Position numbers and translations under genes: made by a program. From Asparagopsis taxiformis (Eukaryota > Rhodophyta > Florideophyceae > Bonnemaisoniales > Bonnemaisoniaceae): a stretch of 63,411 nt of DNA. The notes beneath the pieces were generated by a model, which saw nothing but the letters and a program-made list of their open reading frames with translations, searched no databases and was not told the origin of the DNA. The stretch lies in contig JALQPE010001989.1 of the NCBI GenBank assembly GCA_030407315.1, positions 1 to 63,411 of the forward strand, read 5' to 3'. Positions 1 through 12,081 of this stretch are shown one piece after another (the first letter of the stretch is position 1; each line of letters opens with the position of its first letter).

Positions 1-39
1 GTTCAAGATGCCGAATGGAACTGCTCTTCAGAATGGTGA

Positions 40-520
40 GACAGCTGCAGCCGATGTCCAGCCGGTACATTCTCATCGCAGGATGGCGATGTGGGCTGTG
101 CACCATGCCCTGTCGGTACTTTCTCTCGGTCTGCGGGGTCTTCGTCATGCACATCATGTCCAACTGGAAGTGTCTCTGGTGGAGGGGCTACTAGATGTAT
201 GGAATGCATAGCTGGAAGTTTCGCGGCGAGGGGATCGGAAGAATGCGCGCTTTGTCCTGCTGGAACATTCTCCGAGCTCAGGCGCTGGAATGTTCTCAGT
301 GTGCTGCGGGGAGTTTCTCGGAAGCTGGAGTTAATATGTGCTTTCCCTGTCGACCTGGGCGATTCTCAAGGGCTGGTGCTAGACGATGTATGAACTGTCT
401 GACGGAACATTTGCGAGTGGTGAAGGAAGTGCTGTTTGCGAAAACTGTCCGCCAGGCACGGCTTCTAACGGGAGACGGACGGGGTGCTTGGGGGTTACTA
501 GTGAGCCAGCACTACTATTG
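40..520 (+). pseudogene. Cysteine-rich GCC2/GCC3-type repeat protein, partial, in three frames
   Basis: Short repeats of the form C-x2-CPxGTFS run through this stretch, as in ephrin-receptor-like GCC2/GCC3 modules of extracellular proteins. Frame 1 (about 55-275) reads CPAGTFSSQDG, CAPCPVGTFS, CTSCPTGS and CALCPAGTFS. The series continues in frame 3 (about 275-400; CSQCAAGSFSEAG, CFPCRPGRFS) and then in frame 2 (about 404-520; GTFASGEG, CENCPPGTASNG). A TGA at 37-39 lies just upstream in frame 1 and another stop closes frame 2. The repeats continue in register across both frame changes, so this was one protein. The gene is either decayed or carries two indels. No signal peptide or membrane segment is visible, and the start may lie left of the window. 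The extracellular role is inferred from the module family only. Confidence 0.6.
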
Positions 521-2186
521 TGACTACAACAGGTGCAACGACTGCGATGCAGACGACCCACGACGACTAGAGGTGGGAGTGGGAACGGATGTCCGCGTAG
601 GATGACAAGATGCCGTCGGCTTCCTGATGAGCGTTGTAGGGTTATAATGACAATCATTCGGTGTAATGAGCCGCGAATAAGAAGAACTTCAATTCGAGGA
701 AGGAATGCGTGTGTGCTCGGCTTTGTGGTTTTTAGGTGTTAGAATGGAGTTGCATCTCTGTAGATCGACTCTTGTTTAGTCTCGGGGGAAGGGTGTGTGG
801 AAATTTTCTGGCTCTGTACAAGTTGTTTGCACTGGAGGAAATTGAGCTGTCTGATCAATCAATCGATGTTTTTTGTAGCGGGGAGGGGTACTTACACTAT
901 CGCGCTTATGAGTTGATCTATGTGTCTGGCCAATACGCGACTGGTGATAGGTATCGGATTAGTGGCCACACATTGCGGCAGAACAACTAGAGACGAGAGG
1001 TACGGTAAGTGTCGGACCAAACATGCTACCATGAGGGATACAGGATGACAAGTAATACACAAGCTTGTAACAATGCCTAAAATGTAAGCATGCTTGTTCA
1101 AATAGCTGGATTTGAGTCTGATACAAGTGGTATCATCCCGTTGCAAGGTTACGGGCAGTATGAGTGTGTACTGTATCAGGACGATTGATGCAAGCTAAAG
1201 TGGCATGAAACTTTGCTCTTGTGACTGTAAATGATAACATATCTAGCCGTTCTATGATCTGTGCGAAAAATTTTTCGTTGTATCGATTTGGCGCTCTACA
1301 GAAATCACGAGGGGTGTTGTGAAAGGCATGCAGCATTGCAGCAATAAGTTGCGCGCTATTCAAAGCGATCGAAGAAATGATTGGTGGAACGCCGGGTAAA
1401 CGGTATGGGCGGTGTGTGTGTCACGTTGACGCTCGCAATACTGTGGTAGCGATGACAATAGAGACGTTGTAAATGATAATTTTGAAATACGCAGCCAGGA
1501 TTACGTATCAAGCGTATGGTAACACAGCGTATGTGTAGAAGCAGAGGACACGTAGACGAAGCACATCACGCAAGAAACAACACGTCCAAAGCAAGAAGGA
1601 ATGAAAACTGGATCATATACGGGATAAGGTTGGTAAGCTGTAATAGAAACATTTTAGACTCTTATGTATGTGCTCGTGCATAAATAACAAGGTCAGGTGA
1701 GAAAGTAAGGATGTTGGAACGGATGCTTTTATGATTGGTGCGTATCATCAATACAGCACGGCAATTTAGGCGATTTGACGCGCGAACTTGGCGTGCAAAC
1801 TCGAGATGCACAAGTGACGAGAGGAGCACTAGGATTACAGGAGGCGCGGCGCGGGCAGGGCCGGGATGGCTGGAGATGTGCTCGATAAAGACGGGGTATA
1901 TGGAAGAGTCGATGGCGGAATGGGCGGTGGGTGGATGGGTGCTCGAGGATTGCGATAGGGTGCACTTGGCACGCGCAAAGGTCGTGTTGGAAAATAGCTT
2001 TCTTGTGCAACAGCTGTCGTTGGATGGTGGATGCGTTGGTATCGGATCCAAGATCATTGAAGAGCTGGGATAAAGATTGTGTCAAGCGGTGGGAAGTGAG
2101 GCGGGGATCTGATCAGGATCCAGTTGCATCAGCTCGCAGTGTTTGGATTTGTATAAAAATTGAATTGTTGGAATGGGAGTAAGTAA
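521..2186. other. Gene-free stretch upstream of tRNA-Glu
   Basis: I see no recognisable gene here. Overlapping open frames on both strands at about 1660-2085 have no family resemblance and their codons mirror each other, so I treat them as chance. The stretch is mixed-composition intergenic DNA. Confidence 0.5.
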
Positions 2187-2257
2187 TCCCCTATGGTCTA
2201 GTGGTTAGGATTTCCGACTCTCACTCGGGAGGCCGGGGTTCAATTCCCCGTGGGGGA
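2187..2257 (+). tRNA. tRNA-Glu (anticodon CTC)
   Basis: The sequence folds as a complete cloverleaf. The acceptor strand TCCCCTA (2187-2193) pairs with TGGGGGA (2251-2257), with one T-G wobble. The D-arm holds GGTCTAGTGGTTAGGA, which is also an internal A box. The anticodon stem TCCGA/TCGGG encloses the loop CTCTCAC, giving anticodon CTC (reads GAG, Glu). The T-arm GGGGTTCAATTCCCC is an intact B box. There is no intron and no encoded CCA, as expected for a nuclear eukaryotic tRNA. Confidence 0.96.
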
Positions 2258-2260
2258 AAA

Positions 2261-2267
2261 TTTTTTT
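2261..2267 (+). terminator. Pol III terminator of tRNA-Glu
   Basis: A run of seven T starts three bases after the tRNA acceptor stem. This is the usual RNA polymerase III stop signal. Confidence 0.85.
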
Positions 2268-4769
2268 ATTGAACGTGAAGAAAATGGGTATGTCTATCGG
2301 ACAAGTGGCCTCATATGCCCGCTAACAGTAATCAGAATGGTTCTTGTTGGAAAGACGCCTTGGCGAGTTGGATGGTTGGCAGGGCTAGATGTCATCGTTG
2401 GCAATAAAAATTTGCATGTTGCATCGCCAGAACAACAGGCTGTGTCTTCCGTAATTTTCATAGCCTCATCTGAGGCCAAAGGTCGACCTCGCGGGAGGAA
2501 ATTGGCACGTCCGATAGGCAGCCGTTCTAAACTTTAGCGAAAGATACATAGTACGGATGGTCACTGTTTCGTTGTGGTTGATTTCACCCTCCAATCGTAC
2601 GCAGCACATCATGAAATACTCCCTCTTACTTTTCTTGATCCAGTTTCTTCTTCTCTTCAGAAATACTACTACGACTAACAAGACTACGATTAACGAGACG
2701 TGAAGCCATGTCGACGACATAAGCTCCCCGGCGCAAGTCGGCTGACATTGGCGCGCGGGATCTCGACTCTCTACGACTATCGTCATTGCAATGCATGAAA
2801 TGCAAACAAGCCCTACAACGCCGGTCAGTAGCGGCGTGGAAGAATCAGTCGATCACGAACAGTAGTGTCGCTCACGACGTGCATCAACCCATCGATACGC
2901 TCTGGCATCACGCGGGTTGTTGCACAGCATGTGCGCAACTCGGCGCCGACCGTGTAGTTGTTGCACGGCGTATGATGCAGCGGATGTCATAGACGTGCAT
3001 GCCGACCGCGCTGGGCGACGGCGTCGCACCAGCGGCCAGACAACGGCAGTATGCACATCATCTCGCCGCGCACGCGGGTTTTATAGAGCGAAGGGAGATG
3101 TGACAGAACGACGACGGTGTCGTTTGATACACGACAATTGCAACGGGCAGCGATTAATTGCACATACCGACGCACAGCATGTGACGGGGGATTAGACAAA
3201 TGGAAAATGCAAAATGAAATTACCACGTCCTGATTCCACGCAACAACATGCAGTACGACACGCAGTCGCATATGCATCGTCGTCCGCCAAATCCGCACCA
3301 ACTATATGTGCGCTACCAATCGACGCGGCGACTGTATCCACGTCATACGCGACTAATATCCGATCTCAAAATCTCCGTCCATCGACCGCTCCCAACGCTC
3401 CGCCACCGCGCCGCGTGCATCTGCACGCGGTTTCACCCTGCCGGTTGGTCGCGTCGGTTCTGGTGCGTTGCAGCCGCTCGCGCTGTACAGACGCGCTGTT
3501 GCGATGGTTGTGGCGTGTTTCTGTCGCGACGGTTGATGCATGGCTGTTTGGGATGCTTTCTATCGCTGTCGTGCCGTTTGTAGCGCTGCGTGCATGCCGC
3601 TGAGGCGATGTTGTTGTGCGAATGGTGCGTTGTCCATGGAGATAGAGATATTATTCCGAGGCATTTCTGCCGTATCATTTCATCCCCCTCGCATTGTTCA
3701 CCTCGCCATCGATATCAATAGTCCAGTGCTGTAGATTCGCTACCTGCGTTATTTGCAAATTGTATCATGCAGCGTTGTATGACGCGCTCGTTGCGCATGG
3801 TATGTAGCTTTCGCTGATATAGCGCCGCTTGACATTGTCCATGCATGCATCCCATCTCTGCGATTCGTCGTGTTACCTCCGTGCCATACTGCGCGTGCTG
3901 CGAATGCACACCCGTCTGTCGCACTCTCCGCCGAATATTCTCGCCGTCGCCGCACGGGTAGATCTGTGAGAGAGAGCGCACGAACAAGCGTACAATTTGT
4001 CTGTGCCAACTGCAAATACGCATCATTCGGTGACATCTGAATCGACGCTCCATTGCGCAACACAAATGCATTTGTTCACTACATCGTCTCAGCGCCAGTA
4101 CGTGCATATGCGAACAACTCTCCCATTCGGCTACTTGCTCCATGCAGACCATCCGAAAGATCGTGCGCATCAATTTCTACCAAGCAAATGTAGCACATGG
4201 TCTGCAAGTTGTGTACGCCGCAAGTCCAAACATCGGCGACAAACCGTGCATGCTCGTCAATCTACAATGATCCATCGCTCAATTGTAGACATGGTCGTGC
4301 GCCCGTTACCAAACCCGGCCATGCATCAAACGCACACGCGTTTACTTGCTTGCGTATTTTCGGTTGCGTATAGTTTGCTACAGTTATCCTCTATTTCATC
4401 TATTGACCTTCCAGATCCAACGTCAGTGTATTGCACGGCGTATCGCGGTTGATTTTCCAACGATGCACCGCAGTGCGATGTCTCGGGGCATGTATTGCGC
4501 GTCGTGAACGGATAATTCTGCAGTTGCACAATGCAAACCGTGACGACAACAACGAGGCGGATTCCCCATTAAAATCGCAAATTCACTTGTCAGCGAACAG
4601 CATGTCCCAGTGTCCAAAGTCCCCCGCTTCTCCAATTCACGTCATGCATAGACGAGTCAATGCGTTGATGCCATCTCCTTGCGTGCTTTTTGTTCCTTGA
4701 TTCATGACCTCATCAACTTGAACTGTTCGCTTTCTATTCCGGTCTCGGCGCAAATCTACAGAAATTACG
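2268..4769. other. CpG-rich stretch without a recognisable gene
   Basis: Many short open frames occur on both strands but none matches a family I know. A minus-strand frame near 3715-4173 is open for 152 codons and is basic and Cys/Met-rich, with no recognisable domain. The region between 2.8 and 4.6 kb is rich in CG, TGCAT and GTCGT words, which by itself opens frames. I see no RNA gene or clear repeat. Confidence 0.4.
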
Positions 4770-5218
4770 ATGACCGTCTTGTGGATTGTGTGCTTCGATA
4801 GCTCCGGAAGATTCCAGATATTGCGTGCAAATTGGACAATGCTTCATCACCATCAGCAAGGACTTCCACGCTTCTTGTGGACTGATGTTATGCAGCAACC
4901 AAATTCACCCATCTCTTTCCAAACTCGCAATGTTAATTCCTTTGTCCACGTTTTCAATGTTCATTCGGCCTGTTCCATATTCCACTCCCAGGCAATGACG
5001 TGTGAATGTGCAACACAAGCATTCACAATTCGGACCTGAGCGTTTTGAGTTTTGCGCGACAATTCCATCGGTAGTTTCGCGTCTACTTGTGTGTCTGATA
5101 ACAAGCTGCTGCTTATGACGATATCACGATCAGCGCGATTGCCCCTAGTAGCGGAAGAAGTGCATGAATAATATGGGTTTGGAGACGAGACGATAGTGTC
5201 GAACAATGGCGATACCAA
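4770..5218 (-). pseudogene. Decayed minus-strand coding relic, family unknown
   Basis: Read leftward from 5218, one frame is open to a stop near 4961 and ends with a segment containing VAHSHVIAWEWNM. About 30 bases before that stop another frame opens with MNIENVDKGINIASLERDG. It meets a single TGA and continues with IWLLHNISPQEAWKSLLMVM and then a CPIC motif. The protein-like composition and the hand-over between frames suggest an old gene with at least one frameshift and one nonsense change. I do not recognise the family. A multi-exon gene with small introns is the alternative, but no convincing GT-AG pair joins the pieces. Confidence 0.3.
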
Positions 5219-5399
5219 GACTGCAAACGCAAGATTTCATTTATTCTGCAGACGGAACATGGTTAATGCTGTATACTATAGTTTGTCACGACAGGTTTTT
5301 TGTTTTCGGTTGAATCGTATCGTACACTGGTCAGCAGTTGTCTTGAACGACCAATCTGTGTCATGCCGAAATAGTGCGTGACACATGTTGTGCGCTACG

Positions 5400-6260
5400 A
5401 ATCATCTTCAGTTCCGTCCTGTTTCGTTCCTGTCGATCTTTATGTGCAATAATGCGATAAAGCGCTTGTGTACGATGCGGTGTAAGCGTCGAGGTATGGC
5501 GAAAGGCAAGCGCAGCAGGAAATGAGCTTTTGACAAAACTGACATCACACACAAAATGTAACCTTCTTCTTCGAACGCTCTTTCTTCGAATCTTGGCTGT
5601 TGTTCGAGTATTTGTTTGGGTGCTTGCAAGTAGCGGGTGGCGTGAGACCTGCGGTAGCTTAATTGATTGGTTCGTGTTCGCTTGATGTGTTCGATGTTTT
5701 CCAAAGCAAGGATAAAGTTGAGGTATTGATCGGTGACTTTAATAATGCGATGGATGAGGAGACCGCAAGCTTTTGTGAGGAGATACATTGTTGGATGGAA
5801 TTTTTTCAAGGTGATGGCAAATGAACAGTTATGTTTGGCTGGTGCGCGCTGGGGAAAGTGAGAAATGATGGCGGGTGAACATTCATTAAGTAGAGCTGCA
5901 GTTTGTTGAAGGGGAGGTTGTAGCTTGGATGCACCAAAGGGGATATCTCAGCATATGGAGACATGACAGAATACGTGTAATGGGAAAGGCGATAGTAAGA
6001 CATTTTTACAGCATGGCGTTTCAAAAGCAACGGTTGAACATGAGCGTGTGAACCAATTCGCAAAAAGTCCACGTGTTTGAAAAAAGTAAGTCGACTCGAC
6101 GTGCCAAGTCTATTCTTTTCGCCGTATGGCATGTGTGGAATGTAATGATTGGGCAAGATATGGTGAGCAGTCAGACAATGGAAACAGTGTCGGAGCACTT
6201 TCAACCAATGGAGACAAGTGATGGAAGGGTTTGCTACATCACATGCTGCGCCTGTTGCAA
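5400..6260 (-). pseudogene. YLNFIL-family relic, copy A
   Basis: This minus-strand segment encodes LIHRIIKVTDQYLNFILALE, followed by a conserved tail (YRRSHATRYL, then RFEERAF). Upstream on the same strand, in other frames, are MSPYAEISPLVHPSYN and HHILPNHYIPHMP. The DNA aligns with copy C at 8925-9815 over most of its length; the core 5561-5775 is roughly 85 percent identical to 9073-9290. Because the matching peptides sit in several frames, this is a decayed copy of a former gene. I do not recognise the parent protein. Confidence 0.55.
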
Positions 6261-6721
6261 CCGCGAATGCCAATGTTACGTTAGCATGAGGTGCTGAGTG
6301 TGCGAGTAATACTTGCTTCAGATATTGGTAGAGAGAGATTGTCGCATAGGTCCACGTAGTGTGGGCACACACGATAATCGTTTCTGTTGTCGAATAAGCG
6401 ATTATGTCGACGGTGGGCACTCTCGTGCTTTGGCCGTTACCGCGCGCATTGGAAGAACCGGTCGACTTGACGACTGTCATCTGTCGAAATACAGCACCGA
6501 CACCAGCCACTATCTGGAGGATTCGATAGCCGACAAACACAAAACAACTTGCACGACGATAGTCGAGTCGAGGGGTACGTACATCATACATATATATGAA
6601 ATGAAATTGTGTAACACCGAGCGGAGACCAGGTCGGTTTGAGGAAGGAATGATGTAACATCAGACGAGGATCTTCTTTTTCTTCAACGTCTTGCGCAGCG
6701 TTCTCACCACTCCGCTCGCTT

Positions 6722-7342
6722 TCACCGTACGCAACTGTCTGTGCCGATATCTGCGCGTCCGCACGACACGTACCTTGTTCGTGGATGCGCGGACATGTGT
6801 GATGGTTTGGGAGCGCTATCAATTTTCTCCAGACAGAGAATAAAGTTGAGATAATGATCGGAAATGCCAATCAGCGTCTCGATGAAATGAAATGGCTCAA
6901 TGCGCTGTGTAGGAAGAGCATTGTGTGCGTGATGAATGATAGCAGAGTAGGATAGTAGCACACGTCGCCGGTATGCAAGCGACACTTTCTTGCGCGTCGA
7001 TGGGCGTGTTCAAGGCGTGCGCGTGCCCCGCGTTTGGTTTAATAGTGTGGTGTGTGTTGATGAATTCGTCGCGGTGCTTCACGAAAGTCATTGTCGAATC
7101 ATGTTGAATACAGCGCGAATCTCATGGCTGACAAACGGTTTGGGAATGGCGTATCTCCCAACCCAGTGAAGAGTGCGCATGGTGAGCGGGCGTCGCAGCA
7201 GGCCTATTCGTAGAACGCGGCCACTTGCGGACCTCTCGCGTGTAGAGATGAAGTGACCGATTTGGAGTGTCGAGTAGACGGTTGAGTGGGGGTAAAGAAA
7301 GATTGTTTCTTGGTACGACCATCGATTTGGTATTTGTCTCAT
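6722..7342 (-). pseudogene. YLNFIL-family relic, copy B
   Basis: The minus strand reads HFIETLIGISDHYLNFILCL at 6820-6900, matching the core of copies A and C at protein level but much less at DNA level. It is therefore an older duplicate. Upstream minus-strand frames to 7342 look protein-like but are broken by stops. The family function is unknown. Confidence 0.4.
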
Positions 7343-7689
7343 TTTTTATGATAATATTCTCCATTCCAGCGTGGAGTAAAGTTGCCTTCTCCTATCACCT
7401 CAACGGCAAACCCTCAACTAAACCAGTCCCAATCATGAACCAGCACGAAAGGACCTGATGGCCAGTCGAACACAGCTATGTGTATGAATGAATCAGGGTT
7501 GAAGCCGTTAATATGAACGGTCAGTTATGCTGTGTAATCCAGCCATGACACCGCCCTCCAACCAATTCTCTTGTCTGCGTCGAGCCATCCGCGAGGCTGA
7601 CAATGTATCCTAATAGCGACTTCACCGCTTCAGTAATTGTTCCGATAACGACTTTTCTCGCGCTTTATCTCATCGAATTACACATGCGT

Positions 7690-8437
7690 TCACAGCTCAT
7701 TCATACCGCGCACAAGGTCACCTGATCGATTCCGGTTATATCCTTCCTGCGATACACAAGAATTCGCAGAAATTCCGTGCCAGACTCCTCGCAATTTTGC
7801 CAATTTGAACAATATCCAGCCCACCAAGAATAAGATATCCAAACAAACGTTATCGTCTAATACAGGCGCCTCGGTCGTGTTCCATGTCGGATATTCAAGT
7901 TGTATGCGCATTTCTGTTCGAGTCTCTGTACACTTATATCGATGATGTAATCCCGCCACGTTCTAACAGCGTGTTTGCTGCACATTTCATCTTTACCATG
8001 ATTGCTATGCAATGAATCCAGGCAAGATGAGAATCACCATTGATTGCTCACAACGCCGTTAACGCTCTTAACATATGCACACTCTCAAGTTTTCCATCGT
8101 CCCAGTTCCTAGTCTACCATTCGCTGCAATGAATTGCAGTATGATACAACTCTCAAGCGATTCACATGCCTCTCCCAAAGCTTCCGCGTTCGCATCTGCT
8201 GCTGCGCGTATCACTTGCATGCACTCAAGGTGTTCTTACAATATGTTCAAATGAGGCATCACCATTACAAGTCAATTTGGCCACTTCTACCAGATTATAT
8301 TCAATGCCACCAAGTCCAAGACATCCATGGCTCTGCTTCACATTTTTGACATTGACGTACCGAAACAGCATGCGCTCTTGCAGTTTCTTGTGATCAGTCT
8401 TATAGCCGTTGTTTTCATTATGTTCTATTCGGCACAT
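7690..8437 (-). pseudogene. Decayed minus-strand gene, possibly helical-repeat protein
   Basis: Starting at 8437 the minus strand reads GLGGIEYNLVEVAKLTCNGD and on to an early TGA near 8225. An apparent single extra T there moves the frame, after which it reads on with CMQVIRAAADANAEALGEAC and LESCIILQFIAANGRLGTGT. Further frame changes lead to HMLRALTAL and AINGDSHLAWIHCIAIMVKM, and finally to a frame ending at 7690 that contains LDILFLVGWILFKLAKLRGV. The alanine- and leucine-rich helical pattern with small residues at turns resembles armadillo or HEAT repeats. That assignment is inference. At least three frame changes and a stop make it non-functional as it stands, unless unusual small introns are spliced out. 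Confidence 0.4.
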
Positions 8438-8924
8438 TCAAAAATTATTGAACTCGTACTTCATGTCCCAAGTTGTGTGTTTAACGTGCTGTACCAACTG
8501 CAGGTATCAAAACATATGGAAAAGTATAGTGTTTCCATACTCCGGCACCATGCAGTCGTGACATAATCAGACCTGATGATCTATCATGATTGAAATGCTG
8601 GATATGATTTTGAGCGGGCAGATGACATTGTTTATTAGGGATCGGAGTAATACAATTGTAGACATTTCGCCGCTTCACATGAACAGTATGACGCTAGAAC
8701 GCAATTTCTACCCGGACAAGAGAATTGGCGCAGAGTTGGAAGGTTCCATTTATTCTGGAAACGTACGTTTGTTGAAACTGTGTTACTAAGGCTTGTTAAT
8801 GTTCTAGTTATTCACGTTCAGTACTACCGATTCGGTAGATGTATATGGTACACTGGCTCGGAGGCGTCTTGAGTAGCGAAAAAATGCCTTGCCGAAAGAA
8901 TGCCCGACATAAGTCGTCCCTGCG

Positions 8925-9815
8925 AGCCATCTTCAGTTCTGTTTCAGTTGATCAGTATGTGCAACGAAGAAATACACTGGTTGTGTGCGAGGCGATCTGC
9001 ACGCCGAATTGCGCTCAGAAGCAACGCCACGCGGAATGGAGTTTTGACTCATTTGACATCAAACACAGAAGGTAACCTTCTTCTGCGAAACGCTCTTTCT
9101 TCGAATCTTCGGCCGCTGGTGGAGTAGTTGTTTCGGAGCGTCCAAGTAACGGGTGGCGTGAGACCTGCGGTAGCATAATTGATTAGTGCGTGCTCGCTTG
9201 ATGTTTTCGATGTTTTCCATCGCGAGGATAAAGTTGAGGTATTGATCGGAGACCTTGATAATGCGATGGATGAGTACAACGCAAGCTCTCTTCAAGAAAT
9301 ACATTTTGGTTCAGATATGGGAGATGTCAACGGCGTTGAATGGTTGAATATACGCGATATGGCGGGGAGAGGGAGCTTTAATGTCGGGCGGTCGTTTGTT
9401 AAATAGTGTTGAGGGTGGTGAGATTGCTGCGCCCATGCACGGAGTGAGGTATGTCAGCAAACAGTGATATGACATAATAGGCGTTACGGAATTCACGGAA
9501 ACGCTGATCTTACAGCGCAGCTTTTTTGAAATGCGACGATCGACCGTGGGCTAACTGAACTGGACCCATCCGTTATTTACCCTCACCAAGGCACACGTGT
9601 TTGTAATGTTAAGAAGCACAATTTTATGTGTCCCCCTCCCATTTTCGTACAAGTCAAGACAGATATGGAACGTGATGATTGGGTGAGATATGGTGAGCAG
9701 AAGACAGACGCAAATATCACTGGATGCAACTACAAATTCCTCAGCAGCCTGGAGCCAATGGAGTGGAGTGATGGAGCCGAACTGTTACATCACTTGCTGC
9801 ATATGCTGCCGCCTG
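8925..9815 (-). pseudogene. YLNFIL-family relic, copy C
   Basis: The minus strand encodes LIHRIIKVSDQYLNFILAME followed by YRRSHATRYL. A frame change at about 9130 leads to RFEERAF, the same order of motifs as copy A. Upstream (9310-9500) lie AAISPPSTLFNK and a counterpart of copy A's HHILPNHYIP (HHISPNHHVPYLS, near 9690). Copy A reads through where copy C is shifted, so the two copies have decayed independently. Confidence 0.55.
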
Positions 9816-11865
9816 TGTTCTGGCTGTGTGTGATTTGTCCGTGGCAGTCTTCCGGAACACTCTTCTCGTCGTCGTACGGTTCGTGCGGTACGAGCGATAC
9901 CCTTTCAGTGATGATACAATGCTTTGCTGTATCCTTCATAATCTTTTCAAATAATACCATCTCATTTCGTCTACAACCTGAACGAACGATATTTGCTGGC
10001 AAATTTGATCATGACCGTGCCACACATTGCCCCGTGATTCTAATTTTGTTGAAGCTGTTGTTTGATCACCGCCTTACGGCGATGGAAACATGGAACAACC
10101 AAATTGGATATCGGCCTCTGCAGTCTACTTGTGGAAGTAAATGATCCAGAAAAAATAGACACCCGTCCAATCAACCACGATGCACGAGATGAAGAAAAAA
10201 TTCAGAAGTGTTTGCAATGTTCAATTGGTTGATTCAGTTGAAAAATCACCGGCTTGTGTGTGTTTGTAGCAGCACATCAACAAATCATTTCGAGCGGCGT
10301 TAATCCCACTTGCGCTTACAAAGACGGGAATCTTTCCAGATCGTGCTCTCCTTGGAGTGCGCATTAGTATACTCAAGAAAAGTCGTTATATGGAAACATA
10401 GCTCTTCACAAAATTGAGGTGTAGTACGCAGCAACCAAGGTTGTTTCAGGCTGAATTGAGCAGGAGCACACAGTTTCATTTACCCCATTGTATTCTCTTG
10501 GGTGCTAGACTCTAGAGGCACTTACGAGCCGCTTCACTGATCCTTGTGAAGATGCGTTGCTCTCATTCTTAACGTCGTAAAGAATCATAAGCCTGAGTTC
10601 TGCGAGCAAGCGGAAAGCATGCCGCAATGTTATTCAGAAAATCTAAACAAACAAATGAAGGCTCTATCATCTGAGTTGGGTGATAGGGTAAACGCCAACA
10701 ACTGTGAGGTAGTCTTTTTCTCAAGAGGAGACGCGGTCCGAGACTACTCATTCTAGGGGTACGGAAAGTTGCTTGACCCACACAAGATCTCCTCTGTTCA
10801 CAAATATTCGTTCATTGTTAGAGCAGCACAACCGGTGGACTACACACCTGGCGCGCATTATGTGGTCTCATTTGCATTGTGAATTCATCCCAACTGTCAT
10901 CAAACCAGCATCTGTGAGAGGGGCAAAAGCCTTCTATCTTGTTCCAGGTGAATATGAACCTTAAATGAATGAAACCGTTATCCTCTCAACAGAGACACCG
11001 ACATTGTGTATCACGAGTGTATTTTCGGTATTTCTGCAAATGAGATACCCAATGTGAGCTTACTCTCGAGATTTCATTGCTCCTCATGTGCAAGGAGAAA
11101 AGGGTTTTTCAAGTATTAGACTTGACCTGTCCATGATAGTAAGATTGCGCCATTACACGATCTCACTGGCGAAATGAAGCGTATGCGTAGTGGGATTAAA
11201 ATGAAGAGTACAATGAAGACAATAAAACGGAGAACAAGGCGTAGAATTATTTGTACGAGAACGGAGCAAGATCTGATTTTTTCTCGAGTATGTTGTTCCC
11301 CTCTCGAGACAGCGTGTATCTGCTGTAGTTTCAGGAAGTGCATCTTCATCTCGAGGTCCTGTGGGAAGTAATCATTTCACCTGCGCTGCAGCAATGGAAC
11401 TGTAAACTTTGTTCGGTATCTCATGGATGAGTCTGATGAACGATGTTCAGTATCTCAGTATACCTACACCCTAACTTCGGAGAGTAGCATCTAGAAAAAT
11501 CAATCACAGTTGCGTTAAAATTTGTTCACGTAACTCGAAAGACTCTACAATGTCCATTGGCGAACGGGAAAGAGAGTCAACTAAAGCAGCACTAGATTGA
11601 AATCAAATCCATTGGAACAATTGCTATCATCTGGAGCTGATGCCGCCGGAAGTTGAGGTATACGACATTCATTTTCCACCGAGGGCTACCCTTCCAAGGG
11701 TACCTCTGCCAAAGGATCATAGTTACATGCAGAGTTCAGGGATTTACATTCATATTTTCCTGAACTGTGGTAGAATTGTTCGCGTTCTAATATGTTGAGT
11801 TGTCGGAGGGCGCCCTATTTCCATAGAGCGTTTATGTGTCTCTGGTGCAAAACGTAACAAATATA
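9816..11865. other. Stretch without a supported gene, left of the Tigger element
   Basis: A minus-strand frame at 9790-10002 looks protein-like (it contains VPHEPYDDEKSVPEDC) and may be a further piece of the copy C relic. A 172-codon plus-strand frame at 9626-10144 overlaps that relic and is probably its shadow. From about 10150 to 11865 I see no gene, RNA or strong repeat. A short palindrome (ACCCTTCCAAGGGT) occurs near 11688. Confidence 0.4.
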
Positions 11866-11888
11866 CCCTCCCTGGAGGGGTAATATGA
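11866..11888 (+). repeat. Left terminal inverted repeat of the Tigger element
   Basis: The core TCCCTGGAGGGGTA matches the right end exactly. The repeat follows the TA at 11864-11865. Confidence 0.85.
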
Positions 11889-12081
11889 GAATTGGGTGAT
11901 TTTGGAACATTTTCACGCCAAATAAATCGTGGGCGATACAGACATGCATCCGCGCGTAGATAGATCCCACGAGCTTTCCCACCATTTCGACACCTTTGTG
12001 GCTTTTAGTACTTGGACTTCAGCATCTACCTTCGTGGTGGGTGCAACGAAGCAAGGCTGATTTCCTACTCTGAGTTCAAAA

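Noticed and set aside
1662..2085. Overlapping open frames of 112-131 codons upstream of tRNA-Glu
   Set aside because: They lie on both strands with no family resemblance or codon signal.
5806..6870. 354-codon minus-strand frame
   Set aside because: Only its left part matches copy C at peptide level and the matching stretch changes frame. The rest is low-constraint, so I kept only the relic and not a gene.
9626..10144. 172-codon plus-strand frame
   Set aside because: It lies opposite minus-strand peptides shared between copies A and C, and its counterpart near 6073 does not preserve the frame.
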